From positions 124,001 to 188,000 of the forward strand of contig NZ_BMVM01000011.1 of the NCBI RefSeq assembly GCF_014650715.1: a stretch of DNA of 64,000 nucleotides. The letters are read 5' to 3'. The first letter of the stretch is position 1. Every line of letters starts with the position of its first letter. The notes beneath the pieces were generated by a model that worked only from the letters and a program-made list of their open reading frames with translations, did not search any database and had not been told where the DNA came from. Shown one piece after another: positions 19,164 through 27,796 of the stretch. Source of the DNA: Streptomyces bluensis (GTDB lineage: Bacteria; Actinomycetota; Actinomycetes; Streptomycetales; Streptomycetaceae). The position numbers and the translations under genes were made by a program.

Positions 19164-21374
19164 TCAGGAGATGGCCGCGAGCCGGTCCCGGACCAGGGTG
19201 GCGAGCTCGTACGTGTCGCCGGTCGGCCGGGTCGGCAGCGGACCCGGGTCACGGGTCCAGCGGTCCTCCAGCGCGAACCAGTCGGTCTCCTTCGGCTCCC
19301 GGCCCGCCCGCAGGGCGGCCTTCAGCTCGGTGAAGTACGTCGACCAGCGCAGCCGGTAGAGTCCGCCGACCAGCCCCGCCCACTCACGGTTGGCGTAGTC
19401 CCGCAGACCGGCGTCCGCGCCCGCACGGGTGCCCCACACGGTCAGCAGCGAGAGGTTGTCGTACGCGAGCTGTTCCCGCTCCTCGGCGGTCGCGCCCCAT
19501 GAGCGGGCGTCCGCCACCCAACGGCCCAGCAGATGGCGGGAGTCGGTGGCCAGCAGCCGGTCCAGGAGGTCCATGAGGGACAGCCAGGTGTCGGCCAGCC
19601 TGTCGAGGCGGGCGGCGTCCTTGGTGTCGTACGCCTTCCTGATGTCCGGGAGGAGGACACGGCTGCGGTTGGAGAGGGCCTGGCGGGCCACGTCGAGGAG
19701 GTCGAGGCGGTATGCCGAGGACTTCCGCAGCTCCGGGCGCACCCTCAGCAGTTCGACGAGCGCGGGTTCGAACTCGGCCGGATCGTAGCGGAGTTGCTTG
19801 GGGGACCAGCTGGCGGCCCTGACGGCCTTCAGTGACGGCCGGGCGCCGAACAGACCGTCCGCGGCCTCGCTCCACCGGTCGGCGCGCGTGGTGCCGTACG
19901 CGGTGCGGCGCAGGACGTCCCAGGCGGCCTCGGCGTGCGGATCACGGGCGCCGTACCGGGCGTGAGCCCATTCACTGAACCACTTCTTCAGGTCCAGCTC
20001 GCCCTCCCGCCAGGCGAGTTCGGAGAACAGGGCGAACGCGGCCGGGTTGTTGTCCGCGGCCTCCGGCATCAGCGCGATGCCACGCAGCCTGCTGCCGTCC
20101 TTCGTACGCCACTTCTCGTACAGCTCGGCCCAGTCGGGGGTGTTCGCGCCGAGCGCGGTGTGACCGCCGAAGTTCCAGATCGAACCGAAGGCATACGGCG
20201 TGTCACCCCAGTCGGCCTCACGGTCGGTGACCGTGGGGAAGCGGTCGGAGAGGCCGTCGACGACGAGCATGTACCGCTTGTCGACGGCGTCGACGATCGC
20301 GCGCGGTGGGTTGCGCTGCCAGCCGAGGATCACCCAGACGGCGCCGGGACGCGCCTTGTGCAGGGCCCGCTCGACTCCCTTCGCCGCCTCCCCGACGGGC
20401 ACGTCACCGGGGTCCCCGCCCTCGTGCAGCAGGTCCATCTTGTACAGCGTCGACGGGCCGAACATCTCGCCCTGCACCCGGTAGAAGGCGTCCGCGACCC
20501 GGGCGAACTCGTCCGTGCGCGGGTCCAGCCAGTCGGGGCGCGCCAGGCCCATCCACCGGCCCTGCGGGATGGTGCGCGCCCCCTGGTTGCGCTCGGCGAA
20601 ACCGGGCGGGACCGTCCCGAAGTAACCGGGGAGTACGGGCGTCATGCCCAGCTCCCGCACCCGGTCCACGATCCGGCGCCCGAGAGCGGCGCGCGCGTCC
20701 AGGAGCTGCCGGGAGACGGGGTGCGGGAAGCCGGAGAGATTCTGCAACAGCCACCACGGCTGGTGGGCGGGCCCCGGGATCCACGCCCTCAGCTCCTCGT
20801 CCTCGTACCCGAACTCCTGGAACAGCCGGTGGTAGAGCGCGTCCGCGCCCGCGTAGACGAGGATCTCGTTGTAGCCGTGCAGGGCCAGGACGTCGAGCTC
20901 GCGCTCCCAGTACGCCCAGTCGAGGTAGGCGCCCGTGTAGCCGTCGTTCGTGTCGTTGAGGGCGAAGCGGTGCGGGACGCCCGCCCGGCGGGTGACGGTG
21001 CCGTCGAGGCCCGGGAGGTCGCGGGGGAGGGAACCGGTCTGTTCACCGGCCCAGTTGATGTCGGCGTACGCGACGTGCCGCAGATACCAGTTGAGGCCGG
21101 TCAGCCGGGTCGCCGGGGTGTCGCCGGAGACGGTGATACGCCCCCTCTTGCCCGACACGCGGAAGGTGTCGCGCTCACCCTCCGTGCGGAAGGTGATCTG
21201 CGACCAGTGGCGCGGCAGCAGCCGCCGGGCCGCCGCCGTCGCCGCGTCCGCTCCGCCGGGTTCTCCGCCGGGCGCACCGTCCGCCGTGGTCCCCCCGGTC
21301 GGGGCACAGGCGACGGCGGCCCCGGCCGGACCGGCGGCGAGAGCGGTCAGAAGGGCACGGCGGGCGAGCGGCAT
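19164..21374 (-). CDS. Alpha-N-acetylglucosaminidase (GH89, NAGLU family) lipoprotein
   Basis: A 736-residue exported glycosidase. The N-terminus MPLARRALLTALAAGPAGAA-VACAP has a twin-arginine-like n-region, a hydrophobic core and a lipobox ending at Cys, so it should be a membrane-anchored lipoprotein. The body matches NAGLU_N, the TIM barrel (WAYWERELDVLALHGYNEIL; QNLSGFPHPVSRQLL; GYFGTVPPGF) and the helical C-terminal domain; MPEAADNNPAAFALFSEL carries the Glu equivalent to a GH89 catalytic acid. Expected substrate: terminal alpha-GlcNAc on glycans. ATG 21374 has GGAGG 5 bases upstream; an in-frame start 42 codons earlier would bury the signal peptide. Confidence 0.9.
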   Translation of the reverse strand: MPLARRALLTALAAGPAGAAVACAPTGGTTADGAPGGEPGGADAATAAARRLLPRHWSQITFRTEGERDTFRVSGKRGRITVSGDTPATRLTGLNWYLRHVAYADINWAGEQTGSLPRDLPGLDGTVTRRAGVPHRFALNDTNDGYTGAYLDWAYWERELDVLALHGYNEILVYAGADALYHRLFQEFGYEDEELRAWIPGPAHQPWWLLQNLSGFPHPVSRQLLDARAALGRRIVDRVRELGMTPVLPGYFGTVPPGFAERNQGARTIPQGRWMGLARPDWLDPRTDEFARVADAFYRVQGEMFGPSTLYKMDLLHEGGDPGDVPVGEAAKGVERALHKARPGAVWVILGWQRNPPRAIVDAVDKRYMLVVDGLSDRFPTVTDREADWGDTPYAFGSIWNFGGHTALGANTPDWAELYEKWRTKDGSRLRGIALMPEAADNNPAAFALFSELAWREGELDLKKWFSEWAHARYGARDPHAEAAWDVLRRTAYGTTRADRWSEAADGLFGARPSLKAVRAASWSPKQLRYDPAEFEPALVELLRVRPELRKSSAYRLDLLDVARQALSNRSRVLLPDIRKAYDTKDAARLDRLADTWLSLMDLLDRLLATDSRHLLGRWVADARSWGATAEEREQLAYDNLSLLTVWGTRAGADAGLRDYANREWAGLVGGLYRLRWSTYFTELKAALRAGREPKETDWFALEDRWTRDPGPLPTRPTGDTYELATLVRDRLAAIS

Positions 21375-21519
21375 GGTGCCTCCGGGGCGCAGGTGAGGTC
21401 GCGGATGGGGAACGCCGCCGAGAGGAGTACCCGCTGAAACCCCACTCCCGCACAGACACACGGCCACAAGGAGGACAACAGGGGCTGAACGGCTCAACAC
21501 TCCATCCCCGCCGTGAGGG

Positions 21520-21942
21520 TCAGAGACCGAAGGCCGTCGCGTCGGTCGTCAACGTCTCGAAGATCCCGCGCGGGTTCGTGATGAGCCGGCGCTCCTTGAG
21601 GTCCATCAGTCCGCACAGCACCGAGATCTCCGCGGCCACCGTGCCGTCCGTCTTCCGGATCGTCTGCTCGATCCGGTACGTCTTGCCCTCGCCCCAGACG
21701 AACGAGCACGTCACCTCGGTCTCGTCGCCCGCGCGCAACTCCCGCCTGTAGCGGATGGTCTGCTCCAGCACCACCGGCCCCACGCCCTTCGCCAGCAGTT
21801 CGCTCGGGCTGACGCCGGAGTGCTCCAGCATCGACCAGCGGGCGTGCTCCGCGTACTGGAGGTAGACGCTCTGGTTGAGGTGCCCCAGGGCATCGGTCTC
21901 GTACCCGCGGACGGTCACCCTGACGGCATACGGCTCGGTCAC
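21520..21942 (-). CDS. Acyl-CoA thioesterase of the 4HBT/YbgC family
   Basis: A 140-residue hotdog-fold thioesterase. The catalytic motif is YETDALGHLNQSVYLQYAE (about residues 15-33) with the Asp typical of 4-hydroxybenzoyl-CoA thioesterase relatives. Its substrate is unknown. The product is cytoplasmic, with no signal peptide. It is the last gene of a minus-strand run, 84 bases from the upstream hypothetical gene. Confidence 0.85.
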   Translation of the reverse strand: MTEPYAVRVTVRGYETDALGHLNQSVYLQYAEHARWSMLEHSGVSPSELLAKGVGPVVLEQTIRYRRELRAGDETEVTCSFVWGEGKTYRIEQTIRKTDGTVAAEISVLCGLMDLKERRLITNPRGIFETLTTDATAFGL

Positions 21943-22025
21943 TGAGCCCCCTTCACGAGATCAATGCAACTCCAACTCCGTTGTACGGTAGGCCATTTAG
22001 TGGCCGGGCCGCCCGATCGGGGGCC

Positions 22026-22658
22026 TCACACCCGGCGCGGCGAGGCCAGCACGTACCGCGTTGCGGTGCGCGGCTCGGTGTGTTCGCTGACCTGCCAGCC
22101 CGCCTTCTCCAGTGTGGCCGCGCAGGCCCGCAGCGCGGTGGTGTCGGGGTCGCGCACGGCGACGGCCTCCGGCTGCGGGGTGGCCCGGATCCGGTAGCCG
22201 GCCTCGTCCGTGCCCACGGCCGGTCTGTGGCCCGCCGCCTCCAGCGCGAGCGCGGCGGCCTGCACCAGGTGCGTGCGCTCCCAGCCGCAGGGGCGGTCCG
22301 TCGTGCCGTCGGGGTTGGTCATCCGGCGCAGCTCCAAAAGCCCCTGCCAGGCACTGTGCACCTCACGCGTGCGGGCCGGGCCGGACGGGGGTGCCTCCTC
22401 GCCGCCGATCCGGGCCGCGAACACTCCGGAAGCCGCGGGGGCCGGGGGAGGGGTGGGCGCGCTCGGCTCGGGGGGTGCCTCGCGTATGCGGTGCCCGGCC
22501 GGAGTCAGGAAGTGGTCGTGCGGCGGGCGCGGGTGCCGGAAGGCGAGGCCCCGCTTGACCAGTGCGGCGAGCTGCGCGTTCGTACCCTTCAACCGGCCCG
22601 TCACGGGGTCGGCGGCGTCGATGACCCGGCGCTGGGCGGCGGTCGGCGGTCGTGTCAC
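22026..22658 (-). CDS. Conserved hypothetical protein, winged-helix-like N-terminus
   Basis: A 210-residue protein I cannot assign to a named family. Residues 5-65 (AAQRRVIDAADPVTGRLKG ... LAALVKRGLAFRH ... FLTPAGHRIRE) look like a winged-helix module with wing and terminal helix. A Pro-rich linker follows, then a C-terminal alpha/beta region (WQGLLELRRM; AALALEAAGHRPAVG; TLEKAGWQVSEH). GTG 22658 is preceded by AAGGAG. Possible regulator; no ligand or target is evident. Confidence 0.65.
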   Translation of the reverse strand: MTRPPTAAQRRVIDAADPVTGRLKGTNAQLAALVKRGLAFRHPRPPHDHFLTPAGHRIREAPPEPSAPTPPPAPAASGVFAARIGGEEAPPSGPARTREVHSAWQGLLELRRMTNPDGTTDRPCGWERTHLVQAAALALEAAGHRPAVGTDEAGYRIRATPQPEAVAVRDPDTTALRACAATLEKAGWQVSEHTEPRTATRYVLASPRRV

Positions 22659-22745
22659 GGCACACTCCTTCCCCGGGAGCCCATGGCGGAGCGTCGTCAG
22701 CTCCCGGTGGAGCGTCTTGCGCTCCTCCCGTCCCTGCCGCCGAGA

Positions 22746-23354
22746 CTACGAGGAGGCTCTGACATTCCACCCGGCGATGACCGGACGCCCGTGCTCCGTG
22801 CCGAGCCGGCTGAGCGTGCCCGTCCCGAGCTGGAAGAACGCACCGTCCGACGGCGGCAGCCCCAGCCACCGCGCGGTCAGTACCCGCAGGAAGTGCCCGT
22901 GGGCCACCAGCGCCACGCTGCCCTCGGTGTCCGCCGCCGCGGCCCGCACCTTGGCCAGCATGCGGTCGGCCCGCGCCCCGACCTCCTCCGGGCTCTCCCC
23001 GGGGTGCTCGGGCGGTCCCGGCGCGACGCCGTCCGTGAACAGGAACCAGCCGGGCCGGGTGCGGTGGATCTCGGCGGTCGTGACGCCCTCGTATGCGCCG
23101 TAGTCCCACTCGCTCAGATCCGCGTCGATCCGCACGTCGTGCAGCCCTGCCAGGCCCGCCAGCTCAGCCGTGTCCCGCGCCCGTTTCAACGGGCTGACGA
23201 AGACGGTGCCGATCCGTTCCGGGCCGAGGAGCGGCGCCACCTCACGTGCCTGGGCCCGGCCCTCGTCCGTGAGGGGGAGGTCCGTCCAGCTCGTGTGCTG
23301 CCCGGACAGTGACCATGCGGTCGCGCCGTGCCGCACCAGAAGCAGGTCACCCAT
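22746..23354 (-). CDS. Histidine phosphatase family protein
   Basis: A 202-residue phosphoglycerate-mutase-like phosphatase. The catalytic RHG is in LLLVRHGATAW (residues 4-14), with conserved Arg in SPLKRARDTA, the acid in SEWDYGAYEG and the second His in ALVAHGHFLRVL. It is probably a broad-specificity acid phosphatase rather than a glycolytic mutase. Stands between the hypothetical gene and the aminotransferase, same strand. Confidence 0.88.
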   Translation of the reverse strand: MGDLLLVRHGATAWSLSGQHTSWTDLPLTDEGRAQAREVAPLLGPERIGTVFVSPLKRARDTAELAGLAGLHDVRIDADLSEWDYGAYEGVTTAEIHRTRPGWFLFTDGVAPGPPEHPGESPEEVGARADRMLAKVRAAAADTEGSVALVAHGHFLRVLTARWLGLPPSDGAFFQLGTGTLSRLGTEHGRPVIAGWNVRASS

Positions 23355-23471
23355 GGCCGCACTCCTCCTTTCGCCCTCCGGTCGGTGATCGACCCGTGAT
23401 CGCCAACAGGATGCCGGGCGCCGGCATTCCCGCCTCGGGGATCCCTGGGACCCCTCGGGGCCTGGGGACGC

Positions 23472-24680
23472 CTACTGCCGGTACCCGCTCAGGAACCGTC
23501 CGATCCGGCTGATCGCCGCGTCCAGGTCGTCCACGTGCGGGAGCGTGAGGATGCGGAAGTGGTCGGGGGCCGGCCAGTTGAAGCCGGTGCCCTGCACGAC
23601 CTGGATCTTCTCCCGCAGCAGCAGGTCCAGGACGAACTTCTCGTCGTCGTGGATCTTGTGCACACCGGGGTCGATCCTCGGGAACGCGTACAGCGCGCCC
23701 TTGGGCTTCACACAGGACACGCCCGGGATCTCGTTGAGCTTCTCCCAGGCACGGTCGCGCTGTTCGTGGAGGCGGCCGCCGGGCGCGGTGAGGTCACGGA
23801 TGGACTGGCGGCCGCCGAGCGCGGCCTGGATGGCGTACTGGGCGGGGGCGTTGGGGCACAGCCGCATGGAGGCCAGCATGGTCAGGCCCTCCAGGTAGTC
23901 CCTGGCGTGCTGCTTGGGGCCGGTGACGACCAGCCAGCCGGAGCGGAAGCCCGCCACCCGGTACGTCTTGGACAGGCCGCAGAAGGTGAGGACCACGAGG
24001 TCGGGGGCGAGAGAGGCGGCCGCGTGGTGCACGGCGCCGTCGTACAGGATCTGGTCGTAGATCTCGTCGGCGAAGACCATCAGACCGTGGCGCCGGGCGA
24101 GGTCGAGGATGCCCTCGATGATCTCCTTCGGGTAGACCGCGCCGGTGGGGTTGTTCGGGTTGATGATGACCACGGCCTTCGTGCGGTCCGTGATCTTCGA
24201 CTCCATGTCCGCCAGGTCGGGGTACCAGTCGGCCTGCTCGTCGCACAGGTAGTGGACCGCCTTGCCGCCCGCGAGCGTCGTCACGGCGGTCCAGAGGGGG
24301 AAGTCCGGCGCGGGGATCAGGACCTCGTCCCCGTCCTCGACCAGAGCCTGCACGGCCATCGACACGAGCTCCGACACGCCGTTGCCGAGGAAGACGTCGT
24401 CGACGCCGACCTCCAGGCCCAGGGTCTGGTAGCGCTGGGCCACGGCCCGCCGGGCGGAGAGGATGCCGCGCGAGTCCGTGTATCCGTGCGCCTGGGGGAG
24501 CATCCGGATCATGTCCTGGAGGATCTCCTCGGGCGCCTCGAAGCCGAAGAGCGCGGGATTGCCGGTGTTCAGGCGCAGCACGCTGTGGCCCGCCTCCTCC
24601 AGCGCGTTGGCGTGCTCTATCACCGGGCCCCGGATCTCGTAACAGACCTCGCTGAGCTTGTTCGACTGCCGGAACTCCAT
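23472..24680 (-). CDS. PLP-dependent aminotransferase, alanine transaminase (AlaA) type
   Basis: A 402-residue class I/II aminotransferase close to the AlaA glutamate-pyruvate transaminase group. It shows IINPNNPTGAVYP (Asn contacting PLP), FADEIYDQILYDG (Asp and Tyr), the PLP Lys in FCGLSKTYRVAGFRSGW and the C-terminal substrate Arg in HFRILTLP. Likely reaction: pyruvate plus glutamate to alanine plus 2-oxoglutarate. Divergent from an HxlR regulator across a 69-base gap containing an inverted repeat, so the regulator may control it. Confidence 0.9.
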   Translation of the reverse strand: MEFRQSNKLSEVCYEIRGPVIEHANALEEAGHSVLRLNTGNPALFGFEAPEEILQDMIRMLPQAHGYTDSRGILSARRAVAQRYQTLGLEVGVDDVFLGNGVSELVSMAVQALVEDGDEVLIPAPDFPLWTAVTTLAGGKAVHYLCDEQADWYPDLADMESKITDRTKAVVIINPNNPTGAVYPKEIIEGILDLARRHGLMVFADEIYDQILYDGAVHHAAASLAPDLVVLTFCGLSKTYRVAGFRSGWLVVTGPKQHARDYLEGLTMLASMRLCPNAPAQYAIQAALGGRQSIRDLTAPGGRLHEQRDRAWEKLNEIPGVSCVKPKGALYAFPRIDPGVHKIHDDEKFVLDLLLREKIQVVQGTGFNWPAPDHFRILTLPHVDDLDAAISRIGRFLSGYRQ

Positions 24681-24710
24681 GCGCTCTCGCCCCTCCGGTA
24701 TGTGGTGTTG

Positions 24711-24725
24711 CTTGGTTTTACCAAG
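24711..24725. promoter_or_regulatory. Inverted repeat between aminotransferase and HxlR genes
   Basis: CTTGGTTTTACCAAG has CTTGG/CCAAG arms around a 5-base centre, with a further half-site GCTTGG at 24730-24735. It sits midway between divergent starts, the classic position for an autoregulatory operator bound by the adjacent HxlR protein. Confidence 0.6.
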
Positions 24726-24749
24726 TAGCAGCTTGGAAAGTCCAACAAC

Positions 24750-25406
24750 ATGTCTAGACTGCGTCGCATGTCACCTCGCCGAAGCTACGACCAGTACTGT
24801 TCCGCCGCCCGGGCCCTCGACGTCGTGGGCGACCGGTGGACCCTCCTGATCGTCAGGGAGTTGCTGGCCGGTCCCCGTCGCTACACCGACCTGCACGCGG
24901 ACCTGCCGGGCGTCAGCACGGACGTACTCGCCTCGCGGCTGAAGGACATGGAGCGGGACGGACTGACGACCCGGCGCCGGCTGCCCCCGCCGGGCGCGGC
25001 GTACGTGTACGAACTCACCGGCCACGGCCGGGAGTTGCTGTCCGTGCTCCAGGCGCTGGGCGAGTGGGGCGCACCCCTGCTGGGGGACCGCCGGGCCACC
25101 GACGCCGTACGGGCGCACTGGTTCGCGCTGCCGCTGTCGCGCGTGCTGCGGGACGCGGGCGCGGGCACCGGGCTCGTCGAAGTGCGGCTGGAGGAAGGGG
25201 AGTTCCACCTGTGGGCCGGCGCCGAGGAAGGGCCGGTGTACGGGGAGGGGCCGGCGCCCGAGGAGCCGGACGCCCGGCTGTCCTTCGACACGGCGACCTG
25301 CGTGGCGGTGGCCCGAGGCGAGCTGAGCCTTCCGGACGCGGTGCGCGAAGGGCGTGTGGAGGTGCGGGGGGAGGGCGCACTGGCCAAGGAGTTGCGGGAG
25401 GCGTGA
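24750..25406 (+). CDS. HxlR-family transcriptional regulator
   Basis: A 218-residue regulator. The N-terminal winged helix has the HxlR signature C-x-x-A-R-x-L-D-V-V-G-D-R-W-T-L-L-I-V-R-E-L and YTDLHADLPGVSTDVLASRL. The C-terminal half (from about residue 120; LEEGEFHLWAG, DARLSFDTATCVAVARGE) resembles an SCP2-like sterol-carrier domain, seen in other actinobacterial HxlR proteins, and could sense a lipophilic ligand. ATG 24750 and ATG 24768 are both possible. It ends at a perfect 13-bp terminator hairpin. Confidence 0.88.
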   Translation: MSRLRRMSPRRSYDQYCSAARALDVVGDRWTLLIVRELLAGPRRYTDLHADLPGVSTDVLASRLKDMERDGLTTRRRLPPPGAAYVYELTGHGRELLSVLQALGEWGAPLLGDRRATDAVRAHWFALPLSRVLRDAGAGTGLVEVRLEEGEFHLWAGAEEGPVYGEGPAPEEPDARLSFDTATCVAVARGELSLPDAVREGRVEVRGEGALAKELREA

Positions 25407-25426
25407 CGGCCGCCCTGACGGGGAGC

Positions 25427-25457
25427 GGCCCGCCGAACCGGCAGGGTTCGGCGGGCC
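25427..25457. terminator. Bidirectional terminator hairpin
   Basis: GGCCCGCCGAACC (25427-25439) pairs perfectly with GGTTCGGCGGGCC (25445-25457) over a 5-base loop. It lies 20 bases after the HxlR stop and serves the convergent VWA-associated operon too. There is no T-tract, as is common in Streptomyces. Confidence 0.8.
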
Positions 25458-25479
25458 ACCGAAGGGGGCGGTCCTCAGC

Positions 25480-25563
25480 CGGACGGCGAAGGTCAGGCGC
25501 CGGACGGCGAAGGCTGGGCGCCAGGCTCCGAAGGCCAGGCGCCCGACGGTGAAGGTCAGGCGC
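25480..25563. repeat. 21-base tandem repeat, four copies
   Basis: Units at 25480, 25501, 25522 and 25543 follow CGGACGGCGAAGGTCAGGCGC, the third being most diverged. The last unit contains the stop codon of the minus-strand secreted protein (25556-25558), and other units carry the same TCA at the same place. The array therefore looks like duplication of the 3' end of that gene. Confidence 0.8.
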
Positions 25564-26467
25564 CCGGCGGCACCTGGGAAGGCCGTCCCGATCCCCGTGT
25601 CAACGCGTACCCGCCGACCCCGGCGAGGGCTGCGAGGATGCCGCCCACCGCGGTCCACACCCAGCGGTCGGACCACCATCCGGAGGCCCAGCCGTCGTCG
25701 GGTTCGAGTGAGGACAGCACGGCCGTCGGCGACTCGTCCGACCCCTCGGCCCCCTCGTCCCCGGACGGCTCCTCCGTGGTCATGGCGATACCGGGCACCA
25801 GCGGCTCCGCCAGCGAGCCGTCCACCGCCGCCGAACCGCCGACGTCCTTCGAGTCGACCCGGATCTCCGCGTTCACCGGCACACCCAGGTCGGCCGTTCC
25901 CAGGTCCGTGGCGGTCAGCCGCACGTAGTACGTCCCCGGCAGCGGGTCGTTCGCCCACTGCTCCGACCAGGCACGCACCGTGCGCAGGGTGCAGGACAGG
26001 TTCACCGCTCCGGCGTCCGCCCCGGCGAGACGCGTCTGCGCTCCGTACTGGCAGGCCTGACGGCGCCGCAGCCCGTCGTACACGTCGATCTGCCAGGTGG
26101 CCGAGGACCGCGCGGAGTCCGGCAGCTTCACCGTCGCCTTCACGGTGGGCCGCCCGCCCGCGTCCGCGGGGAACGACCAGTACAGGTAGTCGCCCGTGGA
26201 GGCGCTCGCCGTCGCCTTCTGCCCCTGTTCGATCTCCGTCGCCGTACGGAAGGACGTGCCCGCCTCGGTCGGCGCGTCACCCTCCTGCGAACCGTCGCCC
26301 GAACCGTCGTCCGACGGGCTCGCGGAAGGCGAGGAGTCGGCGACGGCGGGGGACACGGTGCCGCCGAGCAGCAGGAACACCCCGGCCGTCACCGCTCCGG
26401 CCGCCGCCCGCACCACGCGTGTGGCCCGTACCCCGCGTGTGGTCCGCCTCATCCGTATCGTCCGCAT
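25556..26467 (-). CDS. Secreted protein with C-terminal membrane anchor, partner of VWA protein
   Basis: A 303-residue exported protein of unassigned family. An Arg-rich n-region (MRTIRMRRTTRGVRATRVVR), a hydrophobic core and an A-x-A site (SPAVAD) form a signal peptide. An acidic Ser-rich linker, a beta-rich domain of about 150 residues with two Cys (RRQACQYG; LSCTLRTV), a second acidic stretch and a C-terminal helix (VWTAVGGILAALAGVGGYAL) follow. Its ATG overlaps the stop of the upstream VWA gene (TGATG), so the two are translationally coupled and probably form one cell-surface complex. Confidence 0.75.
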   Translation of the reverse strand: MRTIRMRRTTRGVRATRVVRAAAGAVTAGVFLLLGGTVSPAVADSSPSASPSDDGSGDGSQEGDAPTEAGTSFRTATEIEQGQKATASASTGDYLYWSFPADAGGRPTVKATVKLPDSARSSATWQIDVYDGLRRRQACQYGAQTRLAGADAGAVNLSCTLRTVRAWSEQWANDPLPGTYYVRLTATDLGTADLGVPVNAEIRVDSKDVGGSAAVDGSLAEPLVPGIAMTTEEPSGDEGAEGSDESPTAVLSSLEPDDGWASGWWSDRWVWTAVGGILAALAGVGGYALTRGSGRPSQVPPGA

Positions 26468-27747
26468 CAGTTGGTCCTCCAGACCGCGACCCGCCAGCGC
26501 GACAGCCAGCCCCAGAGCACCCCCGCCAGGAAACCGGCCAGTACCAGCACACCCAGCAGCCACCAGCCGCGCCCGAGACCGAACGAGGCCACGTCGCTCG
26601 ACCCGCCGGGCCCGTCCACGACGTCGATCGTCATTTCGAGGGGCAGCCCGGGGGTCGTCTTCACACCGGCGGCCGGGGAGAAGGAGTTGGTGACCTGGAG
26701 GCACACGGTCTCGGCCGCGGGCTTGACGTCGTCCTCCACGTCGTCGTCGAGTTCGGCCTTCGGATAGCGAAGGCCCGTCGAGATCACATCGGTGCGGCCG
26801 TTGCCCGCGGCCTCGCCGCGCACGATCTCCCGCCCGTGCACGGTCACCGCGCGCAGCAGCAGACCGTACGACGGGTCGACCCGGCGGTCCGCCGCGACGC
26901 TCACCGAGGCGCGCAGCTCCTGGCCCGGCAGGACGTCCACGCGGTACCAGCGCTGCTGCCCGAACTCCTCACGGTCGGTGTAGAGACCGGACTGAAGGGC
27001 CGGTGCCCCGGCACACGCGCCGGCGCCCTCCACGCCCTTCGGCACCACCACCGGTTCGGCGGCGCGGTCCACCAACTGGTTGACGCGGTCGGTGAGTTCG
27101 TCCGCGTGCTCCACCGAGGTGTACGTGCCGCCGGTCGCCTCGGCGATGCAGCTGAGCTGGACGCGCAGCTTCGCGTTCGGCACCAGTCCGAGCGTGTCGA
27201 TGGTGAGACCGATGCCCCGCGCCGCTATCTCGCGGGCCACCTCGCACGGGTCGAGCGGGGCGCAGGTGTCCTCGCCGTCGCTGATCAGCACGATGCGCTT
27301 GGAACCGTTGCCGCCCTCCAGGTCGTCGGCCGCCTTGAGCAGCGCGGGACCGATCGGGGTCCAGCCGGTCGGGGTGAGCGTCGCGACCGCCGTCTTGGCC
27401 TCGGTGCGGTCGAGCGGGCCGACCGGGTAGAGCTGCGCGGTGTCCTTGCAGCCCGTCTTCCGGTCGTCACCGGGGTAGTCGGCGCCCAGGGTGCGGATGC
27501 CGAGCTGAACGTCCTCCGGGGTCGCGTCGAGCACTTCGTTGAACGCCTGCTTCGCCGCGGCCATCCGCGAGTCGCCGTCGATGTCCCGTGCCCGCATCGA
27601 GCCGCTGACGTCGAGCACGAGGTCGACCTTGGGCGGGTCCTGGGCCGTCGTCTCGTCGGCCAGGGCCGTGGTCGGGACGGCGATCCCGGCCGCCAGGGCG
27701 GCGAGCAGGGCACAGACACCCGCCGCCAACCGTTTACTTGTGATCAT
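26467..27747 (-). CDS. Secreted von Willebrand factor A domain protein
   Basis: A 426-residue protein with a Sec signal peptide (MITSKRLAAGVCALLAALAAG, cut after ALA), then a VWA domain from about residue 38. The MIDAS motif is DVSGSM with supporting Thr (TPIGP) and Asp (ISDGEDT). A beta-rich domain follows, and a C-terminal helix (WWLLGVLVLAGFLAGVLWGW) anchors it in the membrane with a short basic tail. A metal-dependent ligand-binding or complex-assembly role outside the cell is expected. First gene of a two-gene operon. Confidence 0.88.
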   Translation of the reverse strand: MITSKRLAAGVCALLAALAAGIAVPTTALADETTAQDPPKVDLVLDVSGSMRARDIDGDSRMAAAKQAFNEVLDATPEDVQLGIRTLGADYPGDDRKTGCKDTAQLYPVGPLDRTEAKTAVATLTPTGWTPIGPALLKAADDLEGGNGSKRIVLISDGEDTCAPLDPCEVAREIAARGIGLTIDTLGLVPNAKLRVQLSCIAEATGGTYTSVEHADELTDRVNQLVDRAAEPVVVPKGVEGAGACAGAPALQSGLYTDREEFGQQRWYRVDVLPGQELRASVSVAADRRVDPSYGLLLRAVTVHGREIVRGEAAGNGRTDVISTGLRYPKAELDDDVEDDVKPAAETVCLQVTNSFSPAAGVKTTPGLPLEMTIDVVDGPGGSSDVASFGLGRGWWLLGVLVLAGFLAGVLWGWLSRWRVAVWRTN

Positions 27748-27796
27748 CGGCGGATCTTATTGATCAGAGGCGGCGGGCCACAAAACGAGTGATCGC

